NCBI RefSeq assembly: GCF_000510645.1 | Contig: NZ_KI783301.1 | Span: 238,946 to 302,945, forward strand | From: Thermicanus aegyptius DSM 12793 | GTDB taxonomy: Bacteria; Bacillota; Bacilli; Thermicanales; Thermicanaceae | Direction: 5' to 3' | Length of the DNA stretch: 64,000 nt | Shown here: in pieces, positions 10,332-18,111 of the stretch | How the letters are laid out: every line of letters starts with the position of its first letter | Numbering within the stretch: the stretch's first letter is position 1 | The notes under the pieces: generated by a model | The model's input: the letters and a program-made list of their open reading frames with translations, nothing else | Database searches by the model: none | Told to the model about the DNA's origin: nothing | Position numbers and translations under genes: made by a program

Positions 10332-10357
10332 CCGGGGGATTTCCTCCGGTTTTTTTC
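10332..10357 (+). terminator. Terminator-like hairpin between the ECF S and A genes
   Basis: CCGGGGG (10332-10338) pairs with CCTCCGG (10343-10349) over an ATTT loop and is followed by eight T. Upstream CCGGAG (about 10299-10304) can pair with the same CTCCGG, so an alternative non-terminating fold is possible. Between 10265 and 10500 I see no gene; the rest holds another inverted repeat (TAAACGGCG / GCGCCGTTTA, about 10268-10295). Confidence 0.65.
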
Positions 10358-10500
10358 TGAACCGATCAGAACACCATCGGCGCTTAATCACCGGAATCGC
10401 AGATGGCATATCAGATGAGGATCATGAACTCGGTCCATGAGGAAGTGGCTCATCCGTACGGCCATCGATCAATTTAATCGTGTATTGGATGGAGAAACCG

Positions 10501-12213
10501 ATGAGAAAACCCGTCATTCAATTCGAAAACTTCGGCTTTAAATATCGCAGCCAGGCGAAACCCACCCTGTATGATATAAATCTCACCGTCTACGAAGGGG
10601 AGAAAGTTCTGATCGTAGGCCCTTCCGGATCGGGAAAGAGCACGCTGGCCCATTGCATTAACGGATTGGTCCCCTCTTCATACAAGGGGGATGTAACCGG
10701 AAGCTTGAAGATCATGGGCAAGGAGGCGAGGGAAGAGGGGATTTTCTCCCTTTCCAAAATGGTCGGCACCGTTTTGCAAGATCCGGACGGGCAATTTATC
10801 GGACTGACCGTGGGGGAAGATATTGCCTTTACCTTGGAAAACGAATGCGTGCCTCAAGGGAAGATGAGGGAACGCGTTGAGGAAGTTTCCAAGATGGTAG
10901 ATATGGAGAAGCATCTTCAATCATCCGTTCATCAGCTCTCCGGAGGGCAAAAACAGAGGGTAGCCCTTGCCGGAGTTATGGTCGATCGCGTCCAAATCCT
11001 CCTCTTCGACGAGCCTTTGGCCAATCTGGATCCCGCCACGGGGAAGCGGGCCATCGCCCTCATTGATCGCATCCAAAAGGAGACCAACACCACGGTGGTG
11101 ATCATCGAACATCGGTTAGAGGATGTGCTGCACGGGAATGTGGATCGCATTATTGTGATGTATGACGGCCGCATCGTGAGCGATACAACCCCAGATCAAC
11201 TGCTTTCTTCTTCGATATTAGAAGAATATGGCATCATGGAACCTCTCTATGTGAAAGCGATAAAATATGCCGGATGCCGGGTAACCCCCGAGATGCACCC
11301 GGCCCATCTCGATTCCATGGATCTAAGCGGCGCGAAAGAGAAACTGATACGGTGGTATGAATCAACCCATCCCCCCATCGTATCGCCTAAAGAAACGCCG
11401 GCCTTGGAATTACAAGAGATTCATTTTGGCTATACTCCCGATCGCCGGATCATCCATGGGATCTCCTTTGCGATAGGAAAAGGAGAGATGGTAAGCATCG
11501 TCGGGAAAAACGGAGCCGGGAAATCGACGCTTACGAAACTGATCTGCGGATTTGAAACGCCGAATTCCGGGAGAATTCTCGTGAACGGAGAGGATATAAC
11601 GGGGGATACCATCAAGGAACGCGCTTTAAAAATCGGATTGGTGATGCAAAATCCGAACCAAATGATCTCAAAGCATAGGATTTTCGATGAAGTGGCTTTG
11701 GGGCTTCTGGTCAGAGGTTGTCCCAAAGAGGAAATTAACGAACGGGTTGAAAAAACCTTAAAAATCTGCGGCCTTTACCCTTTCCGTAACTGGCCTATCT
11801 CGGCGCTCAGTTTCGGGCAAAAAAAGCGGGTTACGATTGCCTCCATCCTGGTGCTGGAGCCGGAGATCCTGATCCTCGACGAACCTACGGCGGGACAGGA
11901 TTTCCGACGTTATACGGAGATCATGGAATTCCTGACGGAGTTAAACCGCCAAGGGGTTACGATTCTCATGATTACCCATGATATGCATCTCATGCTCGAA
12001 TATACTCCCCGTGCCATCGTAATCGCCGATGGGGAAAAAATCGCCGACGATACCGCCGTTCATGTTCTCACCGACCCTGATGTGATTCGGCGGGCCAACT
12101 TGAAACAGACCTCCCTGTTTGAACTGGCGGAGCGGGCCGGTATCGGGGATGCGAAGGGGTTTGTGCAGCGTTTTATTGCCTACGACAAGGAGATGAGACA
12201 GGGATGGCGGTAG
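10501..12213 (+). CDS. ECF transporter ATPase with two fused ABC domains
   Basis: Energy-coupling ATPase, equivalent to EcfA plus EcfA' in one chain of about 570 aa. Domain 1 has Walker A GPSGSGKSTLAH, signature LSGGQKQRVALAG and Walker B ILLFDEPLANLDP. Domain 2 has Walker A GKNGAGKSTLTK, a degenerate signature LSFGQKKRVTIAS and Walker B ILILDEPTAGQD. The ATG at 10501 is chosen because GGAG (10491-10494) lies six bases upstream; GTG 10480 and ATG 10489 are in-frame alternatives. It overlaps ecfT by 10 nt, indicating translational coupling, and follows the S component gene after a hairpin. Confidence 0.88.
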   Translation: MRKPVIQFENFGFKYRSQAKPTLYDINLTVYEGEKVLIVGPSGSGKSTLAHCINGLVPSSYKGDVTGSLKIMGKEAREEGIFSLSKMVGTVLQDPDGQFIGLTVGEDIAFTLENECVPQGKMRERVEEVSKMVDMEKHLQSSVHQLSGGQKQRVALAGVMVDRVQILLFDEPLANLDPATGKRAIALIDRIQKETNTTVVIIEHRLEDVLHGNVDRIIVMYDGRIVSDTTPDQLLSSSILEEYGIMEPLYVKAIKYAGCRVTPEMHPAHLDSMDLSGAKEKLIRWYESTHPPIVSPKETPALELQEIHFGYTPDRRIIHGISFAIGKGEMVSIVGKNGAGKSTLTKLICGFETPNSGRILVNGEDITGDTIKERALKIGLVMQNPNQMISKHRIFDEVALGLLVRGCPKEEINERVEKTLKICGLYPFRNWPISALSFGQKKRVTIASILVLEPEILILDEPTAGQDFRRYTEIMEFLTELNRQGVTILMITHDMHLMLEYTPRAIVIADGEKIADDTAVHVLTDPDVIRRANLKQTSLFELAERAGIGDAKGFVQRFIAYDKEMRQGWR

Positions 12214-13040
12214 AGATGTTATCCTATATCGAGAGAAATTCCCCGATCCATCGGCTGACCGGGGTGACGAAACTGCTCTCGTTTATCCTATGGTCCACGG
12301 CGGCCATGCTCACGTATGATACCAGAATCTTATTCTTTTTGCTCATGGCGAGCATCGCTGTTTTTGCCGTTTCAAAGGTAAAATGGAGGGAAATCTCCTT
12401 TGTTTTGATCTTTATTCTGATCTTTCTTTTGCTGAACGATGTCGCCATCTATCTCTTTTCACCCCAGGAAGGGGTTAAGATCTACGGAACGAGGCACGTC
12501 TTGTTTAACCTTCCCGGAGATTATGACCTCACCCTGGAGCAGCTCTTTTACCAGTTGAACATCACCATCAAATACTTAACCGTCATTCCCGCCGCCCTTC
12601 TTTTTATCGTTACGACCCATCCCAGTGAATTCGCCTCGTCGCTCAACCGAATCGGAGTAAGTTATCGGATCGCTTATTCCGTCGCTCTCGCTCTTCGTTA
12701 TATCCCCGACATTCAGCGGGATTACCGGAATATCGCCCTTTCCCAGCAGGCCCGGGGGATCGATTTGTCTCGAAAGGAAAAGTTGACCAAACGAATAAAA
12801 AATGCGCTTTCCATCATTATCCCGCTTATCTTTTCCAGCCTGGATCGGATTGAGGTGATTAGCAATGCGATGGAGCTTCGCGGATTTGGAAAAAAGAAGG
12901 AGAGGACCTGGTATAGCGCCCGCCCCTTCACGAAAGGGGATTATATCGCTTTGGGTTTAGTAACCGCCTTTTTCATTCTTTCTCTGATCATCACATTTCA
13001 CGACGGCACACGTTTTTATAATCCTTTTTTGAAACCGTAG
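12204..13040 (+). CDS. ECF transporter transmembrane coupling protein (EcfT)
   Basis: Membrane scaffold that couples ATPase movement to the S component. The 278-aa protein has several hydrophobic segments and the two Ala/Leu-Arg-Gly coupling motifs typical of EcfT, in SQQARGIDL and AMELRGFGKKK, in the cytoplasmic region that contacts the ATPases. The start overlaps the end of the ATPase gene. No clear intrinsic terminator is seen in the 93 nt before the convergent regulator gene. Confidence 0.88.
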   Translation: MAVEMLSYIERNSPIHRLTGVTKLLSFILWSTAAMLTYDTRILFFLLMASIAVFAVSKVKWREISFVLIFILIFLLLNDVAIYLFSPQEGVKIYGTRHVLFNLPGDYDLTLEQLFYQLNITIKYLTVIPAALLFIVTTHPSEFASSLNRIGVSYRIAYSVALALRYIPDIQRDYRNIALSQQARGIDLSRKEKLTKRIKNALSIIIPLIFSSLDRIEVISNAMELRGFGKKKERTWYSARPFTKGDYIALGLVTAFFILSLIITFHDGTRFYNPFLKP

Positions 13041-13133
13041 CGCTTCCGCTTTGAATCATACTTCAAAGTCACCCCTCCCGATTTCTCTTCCCCTGTTTTA
13101 ATCTATTGGGGGATCGATGAACTGTGGTTGATA

Positions 13134-13592
13134 TTATGGCGCATCCTTTCCCGTGAGCCTGGAGAGAAGGACGCCGAGCAGTTCAATGTCCCTCTCCGAA
13201 AGGAGCGTTATCTTTTCGATGAGAGAGAGGATCGCCTCTTGGCGGTGCTTGTCGTCCTCCGTCATATAGTGGCTTGAACGGCAAAAAATTTGCCACTTGT
13301 CGTGAAAAAAAATAAGCCGATCGTTTTTCTCATAGACCTGTTCATTTTCCGGCAACGTCCCCCTTAGGATCCAATCGGAAGAGACGTGAAACGCCTTGGA
13401 GATGTTGAGCAAGATGGCCCCACCGGGGATGCTTTTCCCATTTTCGATATTTGAAATCGTTGCCGACGTGGCATGAATCCGTTGGGCAAATTCCTCCATG
13501 GATAATCCTGCTCCGGTCCGTAATTTCCTCACTCGTTCACCGATCTGTTTTTTTAATTCCTTCTCTCTTTCCTTCACGATCCGTTCCTCCAT
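13134..13592 (-). CDS. XRE-family helix-turn-helix regulator
   Basis: DNA-binding protein of 152 aa. The N-terminal half carries a classic XRE/Cro-CI HTH (about residues 18-75: RVRKLRTGAGLSMEEFAQRI, then SATISNIENGKSIPG). The C-terminal half (about 80-150) is a charged, helical extension with no family I recognise. It is divergent from another small HTH gene at 13753, with a 20-bp palindrome (13629-13648) between them that is a plausible operator. The targets cannot be told from the sequence. Confidence 0.8.
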   Translation of the reverse strand: MEERIVKEREKELKKQIGERVRKLRTGAGLSMEEFAQRIHATSATISNIENGKSIPGGAILLNISKAFHVSSDWILRGTLPENEQVYEKNDRLIFFHDKWQIFCRSSHYMTEDDKHRQEAILSLIEKITLLSERDIELLGVLLSRLTGKDAP

Positions 13593-13628
13593 GGTCCAAA
13601 ATGTAAGGGGAAAATCGAGCAGATCTGG

Positions 13629-13648
13629 ACACTAAATAAAATTAGTGT
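13629..13648. promoter_or_regulatory. Palindromic candidate operator between divergent HTH genes
   Basis: ACACTAA (13629-13635) and TTAGTGT (13642-13648) are perfect 7-bp inverted arms around ATAAAA, 37 nt upstream of the XRE gene start. The AT-rich surroundings repeat related words (ATAAAATTAGT, ATAAAACTAAT), so it probably overlaps the divergent promoters. Which protein binds is unknown. Confidence 0.5.
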
Positions 13649-13752
13649 TAGAATTTATGTATAAATAAAACTAATAAAAGAATCGACGCGATATGCCAAT
13701 ACTCATTATATCAAGAATCAATTCGATCGTCATTTCGGGGAGGAGTTGGCTC

Positions 13753-13983
13753 ATGTCTAAAAAGCAGAAGCCAATCACACCGCTGGGCTGGTTAATTATT
13801 AAGAGATTGGCAGAAAGAAAGATGACGAGGAAAGAATTTTGCCTTAAGGAGAACATCCCGGAGAGCCGCCTGTCCAATTTAATCACAGGGCTTAGACCGG
13901 CGTTGAAGTATCGGAAAAAGGTGATGGATGCCCTCGGGATTAAGGAAGAAGAGATTACGGCCCACGAGGAGAGGAAACTGTGA
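13753..13983 (+). CDS. Small helix-turn-helix protein
   Basis: A 76-aa protein starting MSKKQKPITPLGWLI, whose body is a compact helix-turn-helix of the XRE/phage-regulator type (RKEFCLKENIPESRLSNLI, then a helix with GLRPALKYRKKVMDALGI). The ATG at 13753 is preferred over the upstream in-frame ATG at 13693 because GGGGAGGAG lies just upstream and the extra residues are not HTH-like. It is divergent from the XRE gene at 13592 and precedes sda by 100 nt. Function unknown. Confidence 0.65.
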   Translation: MSKKQKPITPLGWLIIKRLAERKMTRKEFCLKENIPESRLSNLITGLRPALKYRKKVMDALGIKEEEITAHEERKL

Positions 13984-14083
13984 AAGAAATCGGGCATTGG
14001 ATTCCGATCCACTCGGAGTGGGTCATTCACTGGGAAACGCGATGGAAAGTACTTCGCATTACATAGGAGAGAGGGGAGGCATC

Positions 14084-14272
14084 ATGAGGGAGCTATCGGA
14101 TGAGAGCTTAATAGAGGTTTATCGAAAAGCGGTTCAATATCATCTGGACAAGGAATTTATCGATTTGATCCTGGAGGAAATGATGCGGAGGAAACTCTAT
14201 CTTCCAAAGGAACAGAATAGCATGGCGTCTCCGGATCCATCGTCCGAAGGGGAACCTGACAGGCTCTCTTAA
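14084..14272 (+). CDS. sda: Sporulation checkpoint protein Sda
   Basis: Short helical-hairpin inhibitor of the sporulation histidine kinases (KinA/KinB in Bacillus subtilis), which delays sporulation when DNA replication is disturbed. The 62-aa product begins MRELSDESLIEVYRKAVQ and continues LDKEFIDLILEEMMRRKL, matching the Sda pattern over its whole usual length (about 46-52 aa), with an extra Ser/Pro-rich tail of about 16 residues. The ATG at 14084 has GAGAGGGGAGG upstream; a longer frame from 13928 adds only non-homologous residues. A bidirectional terminator follows. Its presence suggests a spore former. Confidence 0.85.
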   Translation: MRELSDESLIEVYRKAVQYHLDKEFIDLILEEMMRRKLYLPKEQNSMASPDPSSEGEPDRLS

Positions 14273-14350
14273 ATTCTCTGATTTTTTTGCAGTTAATGAT
14301 TTCCTCGCTGGTGGGACACAAACGATAAGATCACCCTGGCAAAAAACAAA

Positions 14351-14396
14351 GGCTGCCTGGAGATTCCGTGAGGAACCTCCGGGCAGCCTTTCTTTT
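14351..14396. terminator. Bidirectional terminator between sda and ugpB
   Basis: GGCTGCCTGGAG pairs with CCTCCGGGCAGCC (14351-14388), followed by TTTCTTTTT on the plus strand and, on the minus strand, by TTTGTTTTTT. It therefore serves sda on the plus strand and ugpB on the minus strand. Confidence 0.8.
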
Positions 14397-14405
14397 TGGG
14401 AAGAA

Positions 14406-15809
14406 TTATTTTCCCACCGTTTTGTTATATTCCTGGATCTTGGCCGTGATCTCCTGCGCAGCCTGATCCAAGGCATCTTTAGGTGATTTTTGGCCGTTTA
14501 AGGCTTCTTCTATGGCTCGTTCCGTAATCTGTCTTGCTTCCGGGAAAACACCCATGAGGGCTCCCTGTGTAGCCCGGTTCAGCTTCGTAGCATGGAGTTG
14601 ATCCACGGCAGTCTGGAATTGAGGGAACTTCCGCATATTCTCCTTCAGGATCGGTTCATCATAGGCCGCTTTGGTGATGGGGAAATATCCCGTGTTAATA
14701 TGCCACTGGGCTTGTTGAGCGGGAGAGACGAGGAACTTAATAAATTCCCAGGCGGCTTTCTGCTCTTCTTCCGGCCGATTGTTCAAGATATAGAGGCTGG
14801 CTCCTCCTACGATAACGCCTCCATCCTTTGCGTCTTGGGGTCGAGGGAGGAAGGCGGTACCTACTTCAAACTTATTTCCCACCGCATCGACGATCCCTCG
14901 GAGAGAGGCGGTGGAATCCAGGGTCATGGCCACTTGTCCCCCTACGAAGGCCGCCTTCGTGTCATTGGTCTTCCTTCCCAGGTTTAGCATCACCTTATCA
15001 TCCACCATCTTCTTCCACCATTCCAGGGTTTTTACCCCTGCATCGCTGTTTACTAAGGATTTTGTCGCCATTCCATCCCGCCCGTTTCCATGATCAACCA
15101 GTTCCGCTCCCTGATTGGCGAAGAATTGCTCCATAAACCAACCGTAGATGGCAAAAGAGGCGCCGTATTTTCCATCCTTGGTTAACGCCTTGGCCGCCTG
15201 AGCTACCTCTTCATAGGTTCGGGGCGGTTTATCCGGATCAAGTCCGGCCGCTTTAAACATATCCTTGTTGTAGTAGAGGATGGGATTGGAGGTGTTGAAG
15301 GGCATAGAATTTAATTGGCCATCGATGGTGTAATAGCCCAGAATGTTTTCTTCCAGCCGGGAGAGGTCAAAGTGATCGGCATCCACAAACGTCTGGATGG
15401 GGGTAATCGCCTTGGAGTCGATCATAAACCGGCTGCCGATCTCATAGACCTGCATGAGGGTAGGGCCTGAATTACTTCCCAAGGAAGCTTTCAGCTTATT
15501 GAGCGCTTCGTCATAGGTACCCTGGAAGACCGCCTCCACTTGGATATCGGCGTGGGAGGCGTTAAAATCGCTCACGATCTGGTCGACGGCTTTTCCCAGT
15601 TCGCCGCCCATGGCGTGCCACCAAATCACCTTTATCGGTTTTTTCTCCGACATTCCGGAGTTCTGGGTGTTCTGGCTGTTGGCAGGCTCCGTTCCGCCGT
15701 CATTTTGGGTACCCGTCTGGGCAGGGGCTTGTCCGCAGCCGCTTAAGAGCAGAACGAAGAAGCTTAACAAAATAAGAAGAGAGCGCATTTTGCCAAAAGA
15801 CCGATTCAT
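14406..15809 (-). CDS. ugpB: Glycerol-3-phosphate/sugar ABC transporter substrate-binding lipoprotein
   Basis: Extracytoplasmic solute-binding protein (family 1) of 467 aa. A lipoprotein signal peptide is clear: basic start MNRSFGKMRS, hydrophobic stretch, then lipobox LLLSGC with Cys25 as anchor, followed by a Thr/Gly/Asn-rich linker. The mature part shows IKVIWWHAMGGELGKAVDQI, QVYEIGSRFM and PFNTSNPILYYNKDMF, closest in pattern to UgpB, so glycerol-3-phosphate or its diesters is the likely ligand, although related sugars cannot be excluded. GGAGGA lies upstream of the start. It is the third gene of ugpA-ugpE-ugpB on the minus strand. Confidence 0.82.
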   Translation of the reverse strand: MNRSFGKMRSLLILLSFFVLLLSGCGQAPAQTGTQNDGGTEPANSQNTQNSGMSEKKPIKVIWWHAMGGELGKAVDQIVSDFNASHADIQVEAVFQGTYDEALNKLKASLGSNSGPTLMQVYEIGSRFMIDSKAITPIQTFVDADHFDLSRLEENILGYYTIDGQLNSMPFNTSNPILYYNKDMFKAAGLDPDKPPRTYEEVAQAAKALTKDGKYGASFAIYGWFMEQFFANQGAELVDHGNGRDGMATKSLVNSDAGVKTLEWWKKMVDDKVMLNLGRKTNDTKAAFVGGQVAMTLDSTASLRGIVDAVGNKFEVGTAFLPRPQDAKDGGVIVGGASLYILNNRPEEEQKAAWEFIKFLVSPAQQAQWHINTGYFPITKAAYDEPILKENMRKFPQFQTAVDQLHATKLNRATQGALMGVFPEARQITERAIEEALNGQKSPKDALDQAAQEITAKIQEYNKTVGK

Positions 15810-15895
15810 GGGGTGGATTCCTCCTTCGCTTTCGAATGGGATTTATATGAACCTGCCGGATGGCAGGAGAATACCCGCAAAGGGTCTTGTCGCCT

Positions 15896-16714
15896 CTATC
15901 CCTTCAGGGCTCCGGCGGATAAACCTTGGATCAGTTGTTTTAGGCCAAAGAGGAGAACGAAAAGGCTTGGGAGGAGGACGATGGTAATTCCGGCCAGTAC
16001 CAGATTCCATGCGGTAGACTCCTGCCACTGGAGCATGCCGACGCCGATCTGGACGGTGCGCATCGTCTCACTGTTGGTGATCAGAAGGGGCCACAGGTAC
16101 ATGTTCCATGTGGTGAGAAAGGCGTAGACACCCAGCGTGGCTAGGGCAGGCCTTGCGATGGGGAGCACGATGCCGGCATAGATGCGCAAATGGCCTGCTC
16201 CGTCGATCTTGGCCGCTTCGATGAGATCCTTCGGCAATTGCAGGAAGGACTGACGGAGGAGGAAGGTGCCGAAGGCGCTGGCGAGGAATGGGACGGTTAG
16301 CCCCTGGTAGCTGTCCAACCACCCCCAGGATTTGATGGTCAGATAATTGGGGATGACGGCCACCTCCCATGGGATCATCATGGTGGAGAGGAAGAGGGAG
16401 AAGAGTAAATTTCGACCCTTAAACGGAATAAAGGCAAAGGCATAGGCGGCAAGGCTTGATGTGAGAAGTTGTCCAACGGTAACGATCAGGGAAACGGCGG
16501 TGCTATTGAGGAGAAACCGGACGAGCGGAGCCGTCTCCAACGACTCCTTAAAATTAGCGAGATAAAGGTGACTGGGGAGGAGTTTGGGCGGATAAAGCCC
16601 CGATTCTTCCGGCGTCATAAGGGAGGTGGAAAAGGTGAAGAAGAGGGGATAAAGCAGAAAGAGACCGGCTACCATGAGGAAGAGATAAAGGAGGAGATGT
16701 TTGATACCTCTCAT
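15896..16714 (-). CDS. ugpE: ABC transporter permease, UgpE/MalG type
   Basis: Inner permease subunit of 272 aa with six predicted membrane segments. The EAA loop that docks the ATPase is visible as EAAKIDGAGHLRIYAGIVLP. The C-terminus GLSAGALKG is typical of this permease family. The start overlaps the end of ugpA by 4 nt, so the two are translationally coupled. No ATPase gene of the UgpC/MsmX type lies in this cluster, so a shared ATPase encoded elsewhere is inferred. Confidence 0.87.
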   Translation of the reverse strand: MRGIKHLLLYLFLMVAGLFLLYPLFFTFSTSLMTPEESGLYPPKLLPSHLYLANFKESLETAPLVRFLLNSTAVSLIVTVGQLLTSSLAAYAFAFIPFKGRNLLFSLFLSTMMIPWEVAVIPNYLTIKSWGWLDSYQGLTVPFLASAFGTFLLRQSFLQLPKDLIEAAKIDGAGHLRIYAGIVLPIARPALATLGVYAFLTTWNMYLWPLLITNSETMRTVQIGVGMLQWQESTAWNLVLAGITIVLLPSLFVLLFGLKQLIQGLSAGALKG

Positions 16715-17679
16715 TGATAATGCACCTTCCTTTCCAAGAAGAGAAATTGAATCGCGGTAAGGAGCAAAACGAGGAGGAAAAGGAAGATGGCTTCCGCACT
16801 GCCGATGCCAAACCGATAGTTGATAAAAGCATCCTGATAAAGGCGGTAAACCAAGACATTGGTCGCCTCGGCGGGTCCACCCTGGGTGAGGAGATGAATC
16901 TGGCCAAAGGTTTGCAACGCGCTGATGGAGGAAACGATGACGAGGAAGAAGAGATTCGGCGTAAGAAGGGGAAAAGTGATGCGGAAGAAGCTTCGAACAA
17001 GTCCCGCCCCGTCGATCTTAGCACTCTCGTATACCTCTTCCGGGATGGACTGCATTCCACTTAAAAGAATGAGATAAGCGAAGCCGAAATTAAGCCAAAT
17101 GGTCATCAGGGAAACGGAGGGCAAGGCCCAACGGGGATCGGATAGCCAGAAGATGGGGGATAAACCCAACCAACTGAGAAAATAGTTCAGCATCCCCATG
17201 CTGGGATGAAAGAGAAGCAGCCAGATGATGGAGGCTGTCCCTACCGACAAAGCGAGGGGAAGGGAGAAGATGAATTGAAAGACTCGCCTCCCTTTGATCT
17301 TCTGATGGGTGAGATAAGCGATCGGCAAGGCGAGGAGAATGGTGGTTGGGACGGTATAAAGGGCGAATAACCCTGTGGTTTTAAGACTTTGGAAGAAATG
17401 GGGATCGGTGAAGAGGGCTACGTAGTTTCCCATCCCCACATACTCGACGATCCTGCCCTGGGGATCCGTGAGGTAGAGGCTCATATAAATGGAACGGAGG
17501 AGGGGAAAGAAGAGAAAGAGGGCAAAAAGGGTCAGGGATGGCATGAGAAAGAGATATGCCCATCCATTCTCTTTCAGATGATTTATGGAATAGGTACGGG
17601 TGATCCGAGAGGTTTCTTCTTCGACGTTCAAACCGGTCTCGATGGAAAATTCGGATTCTTGCCGACCATGAAAAGACAT
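16711..17679 (-). CDS. ugpA: ABC transporter permease, UgpA/MalF type
   Basis: First gene of the importer operon, 322 aa. The N-terminal ~45 residues are hydrophilic, then six membrane segments follow (first is WAYLFLMPSLTLFALFLFFP). The EAA loop reads ESAKIDGAGLVRSFFRITFP. The ATG at 17679 is chosen because GAAGGGAGG lies just upstream; a longer frame from 17712 lacks a ribosome-binding site. It faces away from the nif operon across a 432-nt region containing the nif control sites. Confidence 0.87.
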   Translation of the reverse strand: MSFHGRQESEFSIETGLNVEEETSRITRTYSINHLKENGWAYLFLMPSLTLFALFLFFPLLRSIYMSLYLTDPQGRIVEYVGMGNYVALFTDPHFFQSLKTTGLFALYTVPTTILLALPIAYLTHQKIKGRRVFQFIFSLPLALSVGTASIIWLLLFHPSMGMLNYFLSWLGLSPIFWLSDPRWALPSVSLMTIWLNFGFAYLILLSGMQSIPEEVYESAKIDGAGLVRSFFRITFPLLTPNLFFLVIVSSISALQTFGQIHLLTQGGPAEATNVLVYRLYQDAFINYRFGIGSAEAIFLFLLVLLLTAIQFLFLERKVHYQ

Positions 17680-17881
17680 GGATCCGCCTCCCTTCGATCT
17701 GTGCCTTACCATTGTATCAAGGGAGTGTGGATTCTTTGTAATGTTAGGGTAAAGGTTTCGTAAAGAAGCTCCTCAAATAGGTTGGGACCTGTAACGAGAA
17801 AAAACATTCCCCCGGCATTTGTCGTATAAGAAAATACGTTTCCTCCCCCCACGATAGGTTACCGATAGGTCATACATAAAA

Positions 17882-17898
17882 TGTAATATAATATAACA
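17882..17898. promoter_or_regulatory. GlnR box I upstream of the nif promoter
   Basis: The 17 bases TGTAATATAATATAACA match the GlnR/TnrA consensus TGTNA-N7-TNACA at every defined position. It sits about 80 bp upstream of the inferred nif -10 element, the position of an activating site in Paenibacillus nif promoters (established knowledge of that genus). The intergenic region 17680-18111 has no gene; the stretch 17713-17880 shows nothing I can name. Confidence 0.8.
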
Positions 17899-17975
17899 GT
17901 CAGCGTAATAAATAAGAAAAAAATCACAAAAACTTACGGAAAAATATGAAAGTCATTAGGATTCTTTTTTCATAA

Positions 17976-17986
17976 TGGTATATAAT
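17976..17986 (+). promoter_or_regulatory. Likely nif operon promoter (-10 region)
   Basis: TGGTATATAAT provides a -10 (TATAAT at 17981-17986, or TATATA at 17979 with an extended TG). The -35 region is poor (TTAGGA around 17956), which fits dependence on an activator bound at the upstream GlnR box. No sigma-54 -24/-12 element is seen here. Confidence 0.55.
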
Positions 17987-18069
17987 TTAACCGAACAACT
18001 CAATATAAGCCGCTCATCCTTTAGGATTCATTTGATTACCACTGAAAAGAGAGAAATGAAAGGGGTGTA

Positions 18070-18086
18070 TGTTAGGAAATATGACA
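18070..18086. promoter_or_regulatory. GlnR box II in the nif leader
   Basis: TGTTAGGAAATATGACA is a second perfect TGTNA-N7-TNACA match, located downstream of the inferred transcription start and 25 bp before the nifB start codon. In this position bound GlnR would block transcription, so a repressing role under nitrogen excess is inferred. Confidence 0.8.
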
Positions 18087-18111
18087 AGAAAGAAAGGAGA
18101 GGATCAGGAGA

